A DNA stretch of 64,000 nucleotides from Diplonema papillatum (Eukaryota > Euglenozoa > Diplonemea > Diplonemida > Diplonemidae): NCBI GenBank assembly GCA_030068145.1, contig JAPJBO010000352.1, positions 151,787-215,786 of the forward strand, read 5' to 3'. Below, piece by piece: positions 29,425 to 41,450 of the stretch. How positions within the stretch are numbered: position 1 is the first letter of the stretch; each line of letters starts with the position of its first letter. The notes beneath the pieces were generated by a model. The model was not told where the DNA came from and ran no database searches. It saw only the letters and a list, made by a program, of their open reading frames with translations. The position numbers and the translations under genes are program-made.

Positions 29425-30270
29425 ATGTCGAATTCAGCGCTGCTTTCGGCTTTGAATGGGGTCGCGGAGTTGTGCATGCTGCGCGGGATGCACGGCGGCG
29501 TGGGCGCGGACGGGCTGTGGCTGGACGCGAAGCACTGCCAGGGCAGGGGCGCCGGGATCGCGGGCCCGGTGCGGACAGGCGACCTCGTTGCGCAGCTGGC
29601 GATTATCGCGGTGCTGATGCTGGTCGCGGCGGGCGCCGTGTGGGCGCTCAAGTACCTGCTGCGGCTGAAGGCGCGGCGGCGCGAGGAAGAGGCCGTCCGC
29701 AACGCGAAGCACCTGGTCCCGCCGCCCCGGCGAGAGTACGACCTGACGGTGGTGCTCGACCTCGACGAAACTCTCGTTTCCTTCGGAAACGACGCGTTCG
29801 CTAAGGACGGGAGCAGAGGCGTGCGCACCCGACCGATGCTGAAGGAGTTCCTGGAGCTTCTGAAGGAGGAAGAGAACATCGAAGTCATCGTCTGGACCGC
29901 GGCCACGCGGGCCTACAGCAAATGTGTCCACGAGACGCTGCAAAGCCTCGTCCCGGGCTTCGTGAACTACCGCATCCACCGCACGAACGCGTGGTTCGAC
30001 GACAACGACCACGTGAAGGACCTGCGGCTCCTCGGGAGGGACATGTCGAAGGTGCTGATGGTTGAGAACCGTCCCGCCTCGGGCAGGCTGCAGGCGGGCA
30101 ACACAATCCTCGTACCGGACTTCGTGCACAGGGCCAAAAACAAGGCCCCGCCCCACGACCCTTCCCTGGGCCTGGTCAAGGACCTCATCCGCGAGTTCCT
30201 CCGCGCGCCGCAGCCGGTTCCCAAGTTTCTGGCCTCTACCCAGCTGGCCCAGCGCGTTTCGGCCGACAAG
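29425..30270 (+). CDS. FCP1/NIF-type (TIM50/Dullard-like) phosphatase, first exon
   Basis: 282 codons from ATG to a likely donor (gacaag|gtgtgc at 30270/30271), phase 0. A hydrophobic segment at residues ~54-79 (LVAQLAIIAVLML...) predicts one membrane span, followed by an Arg-rich stretch. The HAD-type FCP1 domain starts with LDLDETL (Asp112, Asp114, the nucleophile and acid/base pair) and continues with VWTAATRAYSKCV, YRIHRT and LLGRDMSKVLMVENRP. This fits membrane-anchored TIM50 (import receptor) or Dullard/NIF phosphatases; the intact DLD supports a catalytic enzyme. If unspliced, the frame reads on to 30393 through a T16 run, which is unlikely to be protein. Codon usage is strongly GC-rich compared with the flanks. 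Confidence 0.8.
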
Positions 30271-31502
30271 GTGTGCCTTTTTTTGGGGCACGCACAAACA
30301 AAACGAAAGCGCCTGTCTTTTTTTTTTTTTTTGTCGCATACCGTACACTGCCGACACTCGCTAGCCGTCGACGCTCATGATGACCCGTCCTGAAATGCAA
30401 ATACTGCCGACGCGTCACTTCTGCTGTGTGCGCTCGTATTGGCGCCGCTCAAGCGGCCGCCTTATGTCACTCGTTTGTTTGTAAAGATTGCTCCGTTCTT
30501 CTCCCTGACTGTTCCCGGATTAGGATGACACATACTACTTCTACTTTGGTTGCTACATATCAAGTTCAAACTGCTACTACTAACAACCTACGACCGGCCG
30601 CACTGAAAAAAGGGAGGTGTACCAATCTTGAGGGCGCAGCACACAGCCCGATCTCGGTTTACTGGAAAGGGGTCGTAATAAGTACAGTTGTTGGGACCCG
30701 AGCATGATGTCGACTATGTGCTAGATACGACGAAGCCGTAACGTGTTCACACCACACACCGCAACGTGAGCATATTTTGTTCCAGCAAGTCGCCTGTTGT
30801 CGTGTGCCCGAGCGAGCCCGTCTCGTCCTCGTCTTGGTAAATTTTGTGCTTGGTCATCCGGCACCTTCTGTGCGGAGGAAAAGTTGGACTTGCAACAGTT
30901 GCTGTCGCGCCGGAAGCAGTCTCTTCTCGACGCGGCCTTCAACCCCGAAAGCGCTCCGAAAAAGACCTATTCCGCTTCTCCTCACAGATCGACGAAGGCG
31001 ACCGCCATCTGACGTTCCACTACGTCAACAACAAGTTCGACGACTGGCTCGAGACCACTGCGAGCACCCCCGCTTGCTCGTGAAACGGGTGACATACTCT
31101 TATCATGATGATCTAGCACTGCAACGGCAAGGTCTCACTATCTTTTCGCACCGCGCGAGACGAGTCCCTGGCCTATGTCGGATCGTCGGAAACCAGGGGA
31201 TAAGCTTCTATATCCACATTTGGACCGTCGGTCAGAATTTGGAAAGGCCGCCGGGAAAAAAAAAAAAAAAAAAAATGGCACTACCGTGGCTGCATCGTCC
31301 CCCAGGCGCCGGCAGCGGTGACCAATGTGCAATTGGAGGGGCAACCACTGCACCAGCAAAGGCTACAGAAGGAGTGCACGCAGGGGGAATCACACTTCCC
31401 AGCACCAGTAGAAGTGGCCAGTTTGGATGCAAGTTGGACGGGCACGGGGGAAAGAACAACAGCTCTGCATGACACATCACGTGCGAAGAGATAACCGCGG
31501 CG
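30271..31502. other. Probable intron/3' exons of the FCP1 gene, unresolved
   Basis: A good acceptor (gcatattttgttccag) precedes 30788, and coding-like frames follow to ~31083: EEKLDLQQLLSRRKQSLLDA in one frame, then IDEGDRHLTFHYVNNKFDDW in another, ending in TGA at 31081-31083. These may be terminal exons of the phosphatase gene or of a neighbour; I cannot fix the junctions. An A19 run lies at 31257-31275. Confidence 0.35.
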
Positions 31503-32708
31503 ATGCAGATTATCGCCACAGATTCTTTGCATCCTGACCCAAACTATCTACCAGACAAAATGCCAGGGATAAAACACATAGAAAGTCGAAAAATGAAGCG
31601 TCAAACAAGTCAATCGACCTTGCAAGGCTTTGTCACAAGTAAGAAGCCCAAACCTGCTCCAAAGCCAGCAGACGAGCCGAAGGCTGTTCGCGAGGATGCA
31701 GAGTGGGGGAAGCTGTACTCGCAAGACTATGCCAAGTGGACAAAGAAGGACGTGGCGAGCCTGGGAGGAGGTACAAAGACGCTGAAGGAGTACGTGAAAG
31801 TCCACTGCATTGGGGGACTCACATCTTCCAGTGTTCACTACTCGGCCCATGCTTGCTCCAGAGGTACTCGGTCTCGATCCCGGCACAGCCGAGGACGCCG
31901 ATGTCGTGAATGCTGCATATGAGGGTCTGGAAGGCTTCACAGCAATTGATGCACGATTCATTGAGGCCTACCACACAGAACACGCAGAGCCGTACCTCAA
32001 TGCGTTACTCTCTGCCATTAAAAACCGCCTGCGCATTGCCCCTCTTCTTACTGCGATGAGCTCACTGTTTGATCCTAGTGGACCTGTTCTTCGGGAAGGT
32101 GGTGACCCCGACGTTGCAACAACGCATCTCTCCACCATCCTAACGTTTTATGGTGAAACCAAGGTGCTGGTGAACGCAAATGGGCAGCCCACAGGGCCAA
32201 TGCTTTTTTTTAGCCCCCAATTCTGCAGGGAAGCTGAGGGTGAATTGCCGGGTGTGCTTGCGGCTCTGAAGAGGCTTTACGAAGCCAACCCGCATGAAAA
32301 GACGTACTCCGGGGCAGTCACCCTTTTTTAAACGACCGCACACTGCGCGACGCCCACCCCCGCACTTCCACCATCATGAGCATATCGCTGCTCATGCCAC
32401 TGGCGAACGCAAGCCCTGAACGGCTCTTCTCCATGCTGAAGCTGTTGAAGACCCGCCTGCGTGGCAGTCTGGGGGATGATTCACTGCAGGAGCTGTTGAC
32501 GCTCTTATTAGTGGCCGAGTACAGCGACACTGATGGATTGCCAAAGAGCGAGGTAAAAGCCTTTCTTGAGGCATTCCTCTCCGAGAAAGAACGGCACAGG
32601 CAGTTCCGGTCAACTCCTTTCTACTTTTCTCAGAGACAAGATACTGCGGATTCGGGTCGGCAGCTCCTGCTGTTGCTTACCTGCGACTGGAGGGCAGGTG
32701 CAGGTTGA
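31503..32708 (+). pseudogene. hAT-superfamily transposase relic
   Basis: The C-terminal block LLMPLANASPERLFSMLKLL followed by KTRLRGSLGDDSLQELLTLL is the diagnostic hAT dimerisation domain. Upstream in a second frame (31810-32331) is the region preceding it (AEPYLNALLSAIKNRLRI). The N-terminal Lys-rich segment (SQSTLQGFVTSKKPKP) is in a third frame. The central catalytic core is largely missing. The frame change at 32326-32331 falls in a T6 run, where a one-base indel would join the middle segment to the dimerisation domain. Expected length is about 600-800 residues, so it is internally deleted and frameshifted. No terminal repeats were identified. Confidence 0.8.
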
Positions 32709-34571
32709 GGCCGGAAAGGAGGCAGAGACACCGGCAGGCGAGCCAACTCAGTGCAAAAATTGCAGAAAAACAGTGAAAACGCAAGAAAGCCGTTATCGGT
32801 CCAAATTTGGAGAATGGGCCGGAGACCAAGCTAATGCCCTGCGGAAACACAAAAAAAAAAAAACTCCCCCTCAACCGCAAAAATTAAAAAAAGAAATCCG
32901 TATTCGTTTTCACCAGGCCTTTTTCCCTTGACCCGGGTTGGTGGAAGAGCCCATGTTCGCCCTCCCCGCGTGGCGCCCTGAATATTGCCTGGCTTCGCTG
33001 CCGGTTTCGAGCGCGTTAACGCAGAGAACATCATGCTGCACATGCAGGAGGATACGCTGTCTTGATACATGGACTTCTGAGGGTGGCACGTAATGGGCAA
33101 CATTGTCGTGAATCGTCGCCCCACTGCAACGAACCACCGGCAGCTTTGCTGCGTGCGGCTTCTCTTCCATTCTCCGCCAGGAAAAGGGATTCTGTTCCAG
33201 CCGTGAAGCAGCCAACAAGTGAGAAAAAAAGGAAAGAAAAAGCTCCAACCGAAGCTGAAAGTCCCTCGGGAAAAAGGGAACCACATAAGCATTAAGCTAA
33301 GATTTTCTCCCCGAAAAGGGTTCACGCCGGCCGGTCCGAACGGCTGCGATGGGCAAGGAGCACATTTTCGGGGAGTGATCCGCCACCCCCTGCGTCTCAA
33401 GCAAAGGGTTTCCAGCTCGGACAAGGGCCGGGCCTTGAACCCGCACTCCCGCTCCAGCAAGAGAAGGCAGAAAGCGTCTTCTTCTGTTGTCCCTTGTTTT
33501 CTTCCTTTTCAAGCTCCCGCGAGTCTAAGAGTTTGGTGTTCTCCCAGTTCCTCGACCTTCAATACGAGGAGGCGTATGCTGTAGTTGCGCTTACGACTCC
33601 ACAGTCAAGGGTACCTTAACCACTTTACGTACGGAGAGGGGTTGACCAGCGCGTAGAGAGCCTTACGTCGAGAGGTTTACGAAACTCCAAAATAGGAAAC
33701 CTCGCTCCTTGGAAAGGTTTTCGTAAGACATCTCTTCGCAGCAGTTAAGATTGATCCTTCTTTGACGTGTCTTGGCTCTGGAGGCCAGTATCCGAACTCC
33801 GGCTCGGGGTTTCGCGTGTTTCGTTTTCGACATAAAGATATGTCCTCCGTCCGTAAAGGGTTAAGCAGCGTGTTCCGATACCCTCACTTCTGCAGGGTGA
33901 GAGGCCCAGTTGACCCTGCGTACGCATAGGCCTAGATGAAGGCTTGAGAAAAAAGTGTGGCTCGACAAGGACGAGGCATTAAGCACGTCAAACCTTGGCG
34001 AACCTTACGAGCATTTCGTGTTCAGCGACGTATCCGTTTGTGCTGGGCACACTTTAACCGACGTCAAGCGACACCGGGGCGGATAGGGCTTCTTCATTTC
34101 CTTCGAACGCCGAGCGGCCTTCCGAACAGCAGCGCGGAGGCTGCTGTAGCAGGATGCAAGCAAAGCAGAATCTCTCGTCTATTGTTAGCTGCGTGCATGT
34201 GCTTTCCCCATCCCCTCGCGTGCGCGTAGACTTAAACAGACGAAGTCGGGACTCTCTGAGAACCTTTTACCCACCCGAGTCACGGCGATACATAGTAGCG
34301 AGATCCAGTTTCTTCTTCTGTTCCTCTCTTTTCTTCAGAAAAAATAGTACATTTGTACCGAAGGGAACATTTTAGGAACAACAGTTGCACATGAACGAAC
34401 ATACGAAGTCAACGAAAAAGTGCTCCCCACCAGAGAGGTGGAAACCTTGTACGCGCGACGAACAAGAAACTTCGCCGCCTCATGTTCATCACCTTTTGGT
34501 CAGTTGATGCTGATCGTCCGTTACTTCGTTTCAGCAGTGCAAGCCCCAACTCCGAAAATGTTCGTTCTCTC
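32709..34571. other. Spacer, no gene seen
   Basis: Overlapping frames on both strands at 32.8-33.6 kb are Lys/Arg- or Ser-rich and domain-free. Confidence 0.35.
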
Positions 34572-35196
34572 TTTTTTTTTTTTGTATAAGCACCTGCTTT
34601 GTAGGGAATGCTTGAGGAGACTGCCAGTTGCGATAGATCAAAGGAGGTAAATGTGCTGTAGCCCACACGAAACACAGGTAAATCTGGGTTTAGTGGCGGG
34701 CGTAAGCGTTCAACAAAAAAGACCCACTTTGTAGTTGTATTGTTTGGTCACAAGGCAGTCTCTCGAGTATTTCCCCGGTGCCTGCGCGTGTCTCGCGCGC
34801 GGCCCGTCTTTCCCGGGTTCTCTCTCGTTACTCGTTTTTTTTTTTTTTTTTCTCTCTTCAATCTTCCTTCTTTGTTTTTCCTTCCTTCTTTTTTCAGTGC
34901 TTACATTCACTCATCTGCTTTTTATCTTTTTCTGAATAAGCACCTCCTTTGTAAATACTCTGTGAGGCCGCCAGCTCTGCTGTGACCCGGCCTACGCCCA
35001 GTATGTACGGGTTTAGTTGCCGGAGTGCAAGCGTTCGACAACAAAAACTTTAACTCTAAAAAGGAACTTGACGCACCTGCTTCGTCGGAAGTACTTGACG
35101 AGGCTGCCAGTTTTTTGAAATATCAGTGGAAGGCAATGTTCTGTAACCCACACGAGACACAGGTAAATCAGGGTTAGTCCCGGGCGTCTACGTTCA
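34572..35196 (-). mobile_element. Cluster of three antisense S2 retroposon copies
   Basis: Copies at 34572-34714 (with a T12 head, i.e. an A-tail on the minus strand), 34935-35041 and 35078-35196 share the 'gcacctgcttt' and 'acacaggtaaatctgggttt' blocks of the 20.4-kb copy. All have the same orientation, which suggests either nested insertion or local duplication. Confidence 0.7.
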
Positions 35197-35234
35197 GTGA
35201 CGAGCTCGTGGATGCAATCCTCAGCTGCTCCGTG

Positions 35235-35560
35235 CACCTACGAGGTGTGGTATCTACCACATACCACCACCACGTAGTACCACCGCGTAGTACCACAGGC
35301 ACTACAGGGTACTCTGTAGGTAGTATGTAGGTAGTATGTAGGTAGTATGTATACCACCATACTACGTATGTGTGTATACTACCACGATACCATGCATCTA
35401 GGACCGCAGGATGGGAAATCCACCCACGCGGTGTGAGTATCCACTCACCTCCTGATGCTACGTGGTATCGCATACCACCACATGCACCTACGTAGTACCA
35501 CCACATGGTACTACAGGGTCGTATGTAGGTAGTATGTACGTACGTATGCACACACACAAA
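35235..35560. repeat. Palindrome-rich simple satellite (CTACGTAGTACCACCA-type)
   Basis: Dense iterations of ccacctacgtagtaccacca, ggtagtatgtag and their reverse complements, including three direct ggtagtatgta units at 35319-35350. A related piece occurs at 22350-22520. Not coding. Confidence 0.7.
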
Positions 35561-36411
35561 AAGGATGTTGATGGTTTCTCCCCTCTATCCTCCGCCGAAA
35601 GAAGCCCAAGGCTGTCCCTCGAGTACTTCAGATGTATGGGTCTCCCCTAGCTTTCCGCACCGAAGTGCAGAGTCGGCGCCTATGTAGTATTTATTTTTTC
35701 CTGTTTCTTTTCCGGTCGATCGTCCTATGCCAGGTAGCGCCGACCGTCAGCCAAGTAAAAGAAGAATCCGTTTTCTGCAGTGGTGAAGAAATTGGGTCTC
35801 GTGAAAACCAGCGTAAGTCGAGTCGGTGGTCAATCCGAAAGGTGCAAGAGCGCCTGAATCTGAACGAAAAGTAACACGAACAACCCATCCACCCCACCCT
35901 TCGACTGCCGTCCACTGATGCCAGCTAGGCATCCTAAAAAGAGCAAGCGAACCATACAGGTCGACATTTGTCGAGCTTCGAGGAAATACAAAACAGAGGC
36001 GCGAGATGCCGTTCCCGGCAGCTTATTATTATTGCCTTGTTTTCCAAAGGAAGAAAAAAAGAAAAGACGGCAGAAACACGCCCCACCCACCGGCTGTGAG
36101 CCACGCACACAAGCCTGGTGGCTAAAAGGTTCGCGTGAGCTTCCGCCTTAGCAAGAGGTTCGTCTTGACAAAGGGGATCCGAACAACCTGAAGAACAAGG
36201 ACCTTGTGGCCTTCGTATCATTTTTGACTCAACATTGGTCAGTTGATGCTGAACGCCCGTCGCTTGTTTAGCAGTGCGACACCCTAACTGCAGGAATGAT
36301 TCACGAAGTCCGTGTGTCTCATCGCGGACAGTGACTACAGAGATGCAGAGTCTCGCCTCGTCGTGCGAATCTTCAACAGACACGGGAAGGCGACTTGCCG
36401 CTAAGGTGTGG
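35561..36411. other. Spacer, no gene seen
   Basis: Open frames here are short, overlap on both strands and have no domain. Confidence 0.35.
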
Positions 36412-36498
36412 CCTCAGAAGCTGGAGTTAAAGTGTGTGATACAGGCTTTTTTGCACTTTTGTTGAACACCAGTTAGTTAAAAACTCCAGCTCCTGAGG
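36412..36498. mobile_element. Small foldback with CTCCAGC-type arms, copy 1
   Basis: cctcagaagctggagtt at the left pairs with aactccagctcctgagg at the right. The same arm motif recurs around 36725-36755 and at 37902-38020, pointing to a MITE family. Confidence 0.65.
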
Positions 36499-36892
36499 CT
36501 GGACTCCGCCGTGCAGACTTCGCAGCTAAATCGACCGGCTTCACTTCGTGGGGCAGAAAGCTTTCACTCTATTAACCCGCGCGCATCGCCGGTCGACCAG
36601 CGAGGATCAGCCACAACACAACCAGTTCCACACAAGGCACGAACGCGAAAGCACCTGGCCGCCCGTCCCCTCACCTCCGCACCTCCCGCTACACCGGAGG
36701 GATCGTGCACACAGCTGGGTCCAGCCTCAGAACTCCAGCTTCTGAGGCTGGACTCCACCCCGTGCGTCCGGACTTTACTAGCCTTTTTTCCCCACCGCAA
36801 AGCGGCGGAGGCGGCGGCGGCGTTCGGGGGTGTTCTTCCTTTTGAACGTGCCTGTCATGTTCATGGAGAGCCTTGTAGCTCTCTTTTTCTAG

Positions 36893-36976
36893 TAACCGTC
36901 TTGCGGGTTGCCCTTCAATGTATTGCGCAGGCTAAAAAGACGCAGGCAACGTCTCTCGGTGGTTGACAAGAATTCC
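36893..36976 (+). repeat. R90 dispersed repeat
   Basis: Carries cttgcgggttgcccttcaat and ggctaaaaagacg, as in the copies at 329, 6775 and 17659. Confidence 0.7.
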
Positions 36977-37156
36977 TAGCCTGAAAATGAGAAACGGGAA
37001 GATGCACGCGCGAAAATGATCAACCGGCACGCGCAAGCAAAACGAAGCGCCTGTCTTTTGGCGAGTGAGAACGTTTTGGAGCGGGTCGGGGGAGTCCAGC
37101 CCCACCATCAGATTCGCTCACCCAGGCTAGTCCTTCCCTCGAGGCCCGAGGCGAAG

Positions 37157-37422
37157 AATATGAGACGATGCCAACCCCCCCCCCTCCCCTTTGCACTAAT
37201 AAAATACTTTTTGACGTCACCCCGTACTGGCCCCGAAAACCCATCTGAGCCCGCTTGTGGGCCTTCTGAGGCCCCTTTACCTTCACTTACGCCGAAACCC
37301 GTTTAGGGCCCGTTTTGGGCCGCACAGACAATGTTTCGGGGCCGGCATACAGTATGGGATGACGTCAAAAAATGTTTTTATTAGTGCAAAGGGGAGGGGG
37401 GGGTTTGGCATCTTATCATATG
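37157..37422. mobile_element. Foldback/MITE with ~75-85-bp inverted arms
   Basis: The left arm (gatgccaacccccccc... cctttgcactaataaaatac) is mirrored by the right arm (gtttttattagtgcaaaggg... tttggcatc), including gacgtca on both sides. The arms differ at only a few positions. The ~110-bp centre is non-coding. Confidence 0.8.
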
Positions 37423-37901
37423 CAAATGATACTAAATTCAAGCGGGTTTGCGGGGGTTTCGCTACAATTGTTGTCTTGTCGAAATAAAACGGCTCACGTC
37501 TGCCTTTCGGCCGTGCGGGATCCGAGTTTTCCCTCGACGAGAAGCGCTCGGCACACCGCAGCCAGACCCCCCGCCTTCTTATTACGGGCTGTCCAGCTCT
37601 TAAACAGCGGCCAAAGCCACCAAAAAAAGTGCTGCAGGAAGTCTTCCACGAGGAGCATGCCCGGAAGAGCAGGTACCTTTGCGTCGAAATGATGGCAAAC
37701 ACCGTGGCTTCAACTGCTCGGATGTGGATTTATCATCGGTGTGCATGCGGTTTGCGAGACCCTTTATCCGTTGTTTTCCTGTGCAGTTGGTTGCCGGTTC
37801 AGCGGTTCTAAAGCAGTGTTGTCATCGATTACCGTGCTTGGGGGCCCACACGTCTTGCCGGTCCAGATCTGACAAGATGCACGGTGGAGTCCTGCTTCGG
37901 T

Positions 37902-38020
37902 AGCTGGAGTTAAGAAAGCGGGTGTCACACCCGCTTTTCGGGTGTGGATTTACACGCGCTTTGGTTGTAGCACACCCGTTTTTCGGGTATGACTCGGGCA
38001 CATTCTCTTTGACTCCAGCT
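37902..38020. mobile_element. Small foldback with CTCCAGC-type arms, copy 2
   Basis: agctggagttaagaaag at the left and ctctttgactccagct at the right. Internal direct units cacccg(c/t)ttttcgggt(g/a)t occur twice. Confidence 0.65.
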
Positions 38021-39295
38021 GGACCTCATCGTGTACGCAAGGAATGAATTCTGATCACTGATCATGATCATTCGCCACCTGAAACCATGCCCAGGATTTG
38101 GGCTCAGGGGGGTGCGGTCAACGAAAACTCTAGTTTCTCTTTCAACTTTCTCCTACTCTCGCGGTGTACGGTTTTTATTCGGCAATACTTTCCGCCAATT
38201 TTTTCCTCGGTGTCGGTTTTAGTCCCCTCGGAGGGGTTTGCAACCTCTTCGCCGCTCGCTCCGCTCGTGGCACGGGGTTGCAACTAAAACCGACCTCGAC
38301 GAAAATCAACGGAGCTTATCCTGCCTAATAAACGCCTATTATCTTCTGAACTGTTTCACTCACGCCTTTCCTTTCCTCTCCTGTACGTACCCAAGAACCG
38401 CTTTCCACCGCCGAAACAGGCTCGCCGTGCCAGCTGCAGTGAAACACGCGCTGTCTCTCGCATCCCCGTGTTCTTTAGTCTGTATTTAGTGTGACCGCTC
38501 CACACGCACCCCCCCCCCTCCTCTTTTTATTACATACGACGTCCATTGTCTTGGATTTCTCTTCACTCACAAAATTGCGTTTTCTCCGTTTTCTCCCTTC
38601 TTTTTTTCGTTCCAACGGCAGTTCTCCCCCTTCTTATCAAGCAGAAACGGAGGTGGCGCGGTTGGTAGCATCAAGGGAGGGGAGCTCGTGCACTAACAGG
38701 CGTTGGCGTATTGGCGCCAACAGGTGCACACCAAAGGATTTTGCAACCGTAACGAGTCAGCAGATGCGCTGATGAGGAGTACCTTGCAGCTTGGATGCAG
38801 CTTTCTGAAGGTGCGACGGCGACTACCTCGCATTAACAGAGTTCGCTTCAGCCTTGCACAACTCCCCTTCTTCCTGCGATCAGCGCACCGACGGCCACCA
38901 CCGGCCTTGCTTTAAAAGCCTGAAATTCATGTCGCTCGGGATGAAAGACCATCTTTCGCCTATGGTTACATGCGATCGGTCATTGTGCACTAGTTTTGTC
39001 CCCTCCCGCCCCATCCCCCTCCTTTTTTTTTTTGTTTCGTCGTTTCCTTTTCTCAGCCATGTTGCTAAACATCATCCCCCCGGGATGCCTCCTCCAAAAC
39101 CGGCAGCTCGCACACACACAGTGGACCGAGCATGTGGTGGGTACGGGCATGGGCCGTGCCTCTTGACCAGAACAAACTGACACACTCCACACGAAGCCAA
39201 ACCTCGCAAAGAAACGGCACCAATCTGTACGCCCATAAGGGGATTAGCTACTACGTGCAAGATTCTGGCACTCGGATGTTCAGGGCCCGGCCCTG
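38021..39295. other. Spacer, no gene seen
   Basis: Contains the small inverted pair gtcggttttagt / actaaaaccgac at ~38212-38296 and pyrimidine-rich stretches. Confidence 0.35.
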
Positions 39296-39423
39296 AACAG
39301 AAGACCCAGATTTACCTGTGTTTCGTGGGCTACAGCACATTTACCTCCTTTGATCTATCGCAACTGGCAGTCTCCGCAAGCATTTCCTACAAAGCAGGTG
39401 CTTATACAAAAAAAAAAAAAAGC
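39296..39423 (+). mobile_element. S2 retroposon with A13 tail
   Basis: Colinear with the 3' half of the 20.4-kb copy and terminated by a run of 13 A at 39409-39421. Confidence 0.75.
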
Positions 39424-39839
39424 CTGGGTCGGTCCGCATCTGGCGGTGTCAAAAGTCTGTAGCTAATACATGACCGGTCCACGATGTAGGTGTCTCAGGT
39501 TGGCATCCTGAATAAGCTGTCAGCACCCCTGATGCCAGTAGCGCGGTCTGTGGTGTTACTGCTCCAACCTCGCGAGTTTCAAAGGAAAACGGAGGCTCCA
39601 TCTACATAGGCCGCACGATAGTTAGCAACACGGCCGCTTTCTTTGCAGAGCCTCTGTCCCGCAGGCAGTGGCTCGCTCAACGCTCCGCCGCTCTGTTGAC
39701 AAAACAGACAAAGCATCCCTCCCCTTGGGTTGATTCCGCAGATTCCACAAAGTAGCCGAAGTCCTCGAAGCGACGTCCGTACCGGAAGGGAGACGACGCT
39801 GCGCTTCGAACTGAACGCTGGGGTCGAATCATTTTTCAG

Positions 39840-39986
39840 GGTGACAGGTCGCTTGAGAATCCGGGGTTTCAGAGTCTTCGAATTCTTTTGTTCGAACGGT
39901 CGTACTTGTGCATCAAAGCGATGCTGCACGTGTACTTTGCGTACTTCGTGCTTTCGTGGCTCTTTTCCTTCGGCGCATCGTCTGCT
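39840..39986 (+). CDS. Exon of an unrecognised membrane protein (exon 1 of pair)
   Basis: Acceptor gaatcatttttcag ends at 39839 and donor gtatgt begins at 39987. The 49 codons are fully open and phase 0 at both ends. They encode NPGFQSLRILLFERSYLCIK and then a hydrophobic helix (MLHVYFAYFVLSWLFSFGAS). It continues in phase into 40136-40195. One transmembrane segment is likely. I do not recognise the family; flanking exons were not found. Confidence 0.45.
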
Positions 39987-40135
39987 GTATGTATCGGGCT
40001 TTTGGACCCCGTATCCAATGAGTTCAACAACGCTTGGGCACACGCATCTTCAAGAACGACGACACTACTATACCTATCCCTGTCCCCACCCTCTGGTTCT
40101 TCTTTTCTCGGTTTTTTTTCTGGTTTGCGTTTCAG

Positions 40136-40195
40136 AAGGACAACCGCGAATTTTTTTTTGACAACCCCCTTGAGTATCGTGCCGCGACAGAATCG
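40136..40195 (+). CDS. Exon of an unrecognised membrane protein (exon 2 of pair)
   Basis: A polypyrimidine acceptor (ttctggtttgcgtttcag) ends at 40135 and donor gtgaga starts at 40196. Exactly 20 codons (KDNREFFFDNPLEYRAATES). The 149-nt intron separating it from the previous exon has canonical GT-AG ends. Confidence 0.45.
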
Positions 40196-41450
40196 GTGAG
40201 AAGCTCAGATAGCGCCGGGAACGAGCTGCGGCGATCGCACAACAAATGTGTCGCGCCTGATTTGGCATCCGCCATTTTTACGGCGCGAAAACATACGGTT
40301 CACAAGCTCAGCACACGTCAAGCTAGATTGCGTGTTCTGCATCGTGGCGAGACAAAATATCACGCATAACCGCGGCGCCTCTTTCCACTGTGTGAACGTA
40401 TAAGTCCACCGGTAGCCGAACGGTACACCGCAGATCACGTCCTGGTGGTACTTGCGAACTTCAGACTTACGCACAATTGTCGAGCCAAATGGTGTGGAAC
40501 TTGCGAACTCCCCATCAGGGTGCCAGCGTCGGTTTAAAAGCCCAGCGAGCGCGTGCCGACACGAACACACTGCGCAAGAGCGCGGAAAGAGCCGAAAGTC
40601 TGTACGTCCCACGGGATCGTCGGAAACACAAAGAAATTCGCTAGACTTTCTGAGGGGCATTGCGTCGGTGCCAGACAGGACCCGGGCGGCCAAGTGGGTC
40701 CAGGCTGGCCGTGGTTGGAGGGGCCGGAAAGAGGGAGAAGAGGAACACACAATGATTTGGACGGTTCGTTTGGCCGCCAAGTGCTCTTTCCCAGGTCTTT
40801 TCCAGACTTCCAAGGTGCCCTGCGGAATAAAGAAGCCCACAAACTAACAACAGTCTTTTTCTGTTCCCCGGTCTATGTGTTGCTCATCTCTTCATTGGAG
40901 CTGATCTCGAGCAAAAAAATCGTCGAAAAAGGTCTGCTACGTGGACCGGCGAGCAACAGTTCCCAACAACACCGGTGCGGAGGTCGGTGCCCACACTGCT
41001 TGAGATGATCACGAAGATGGGCCGGCCAGCGTCAGAGCTACCAGGCCGGTGAGGCCGATCAGAAGCCTTCACTCCTACTCCTACGAGCCCCTGTGCCAGA
41101 TGCCGGCAGGACGAGAAAAGAAAACCGCCAGCTCTGTCATCACTGCACTCTACATGCAGAGCCAACCAGCAGATCAGCAGCGAATCTAAGCAACCTTTTT
41201 GACTATTTGACAGCAACCAAAAGAACGCCGTCACAGGCAACTGACTGCGCGATTATTGCCGGAAACACAAAACCCAGAACGCAGGAGGGGGGCTCCGTCT
41301 GCTGCAAGCTCTCCTCCTTACACACCCCCGGGACGAATAATAAAGAAAAAGGGGGGTCCAGCGAGGGGAAGGGGGGCAGGCGTCCGATAATCGAGCGACA
41401 ACGCCCCCCAATTGCGACCGAACGAAAGGTTCGAAGGTGGCGTAGCCGGA
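40196..41450. other. Spacer, no gene supported
   Basis: Overlapping frames on both strands at 40.2-41.0 kb lack domains and I cannot choose among them. Confidence 0.35.

Noticed and set aside
33420-33460. tRNA-like T-arm on the minus strand (gcgggttcaaggcccg)
   Set aside because: Only four of five stem pairs and no cloverleaf upstream.
40205-40840. Minus-strand 211-codon frame
   Set aside because: A short stretch looks protein-like, but flanks are Ser/Pro-rich and the plus strand is equally open; no splice or domain support.
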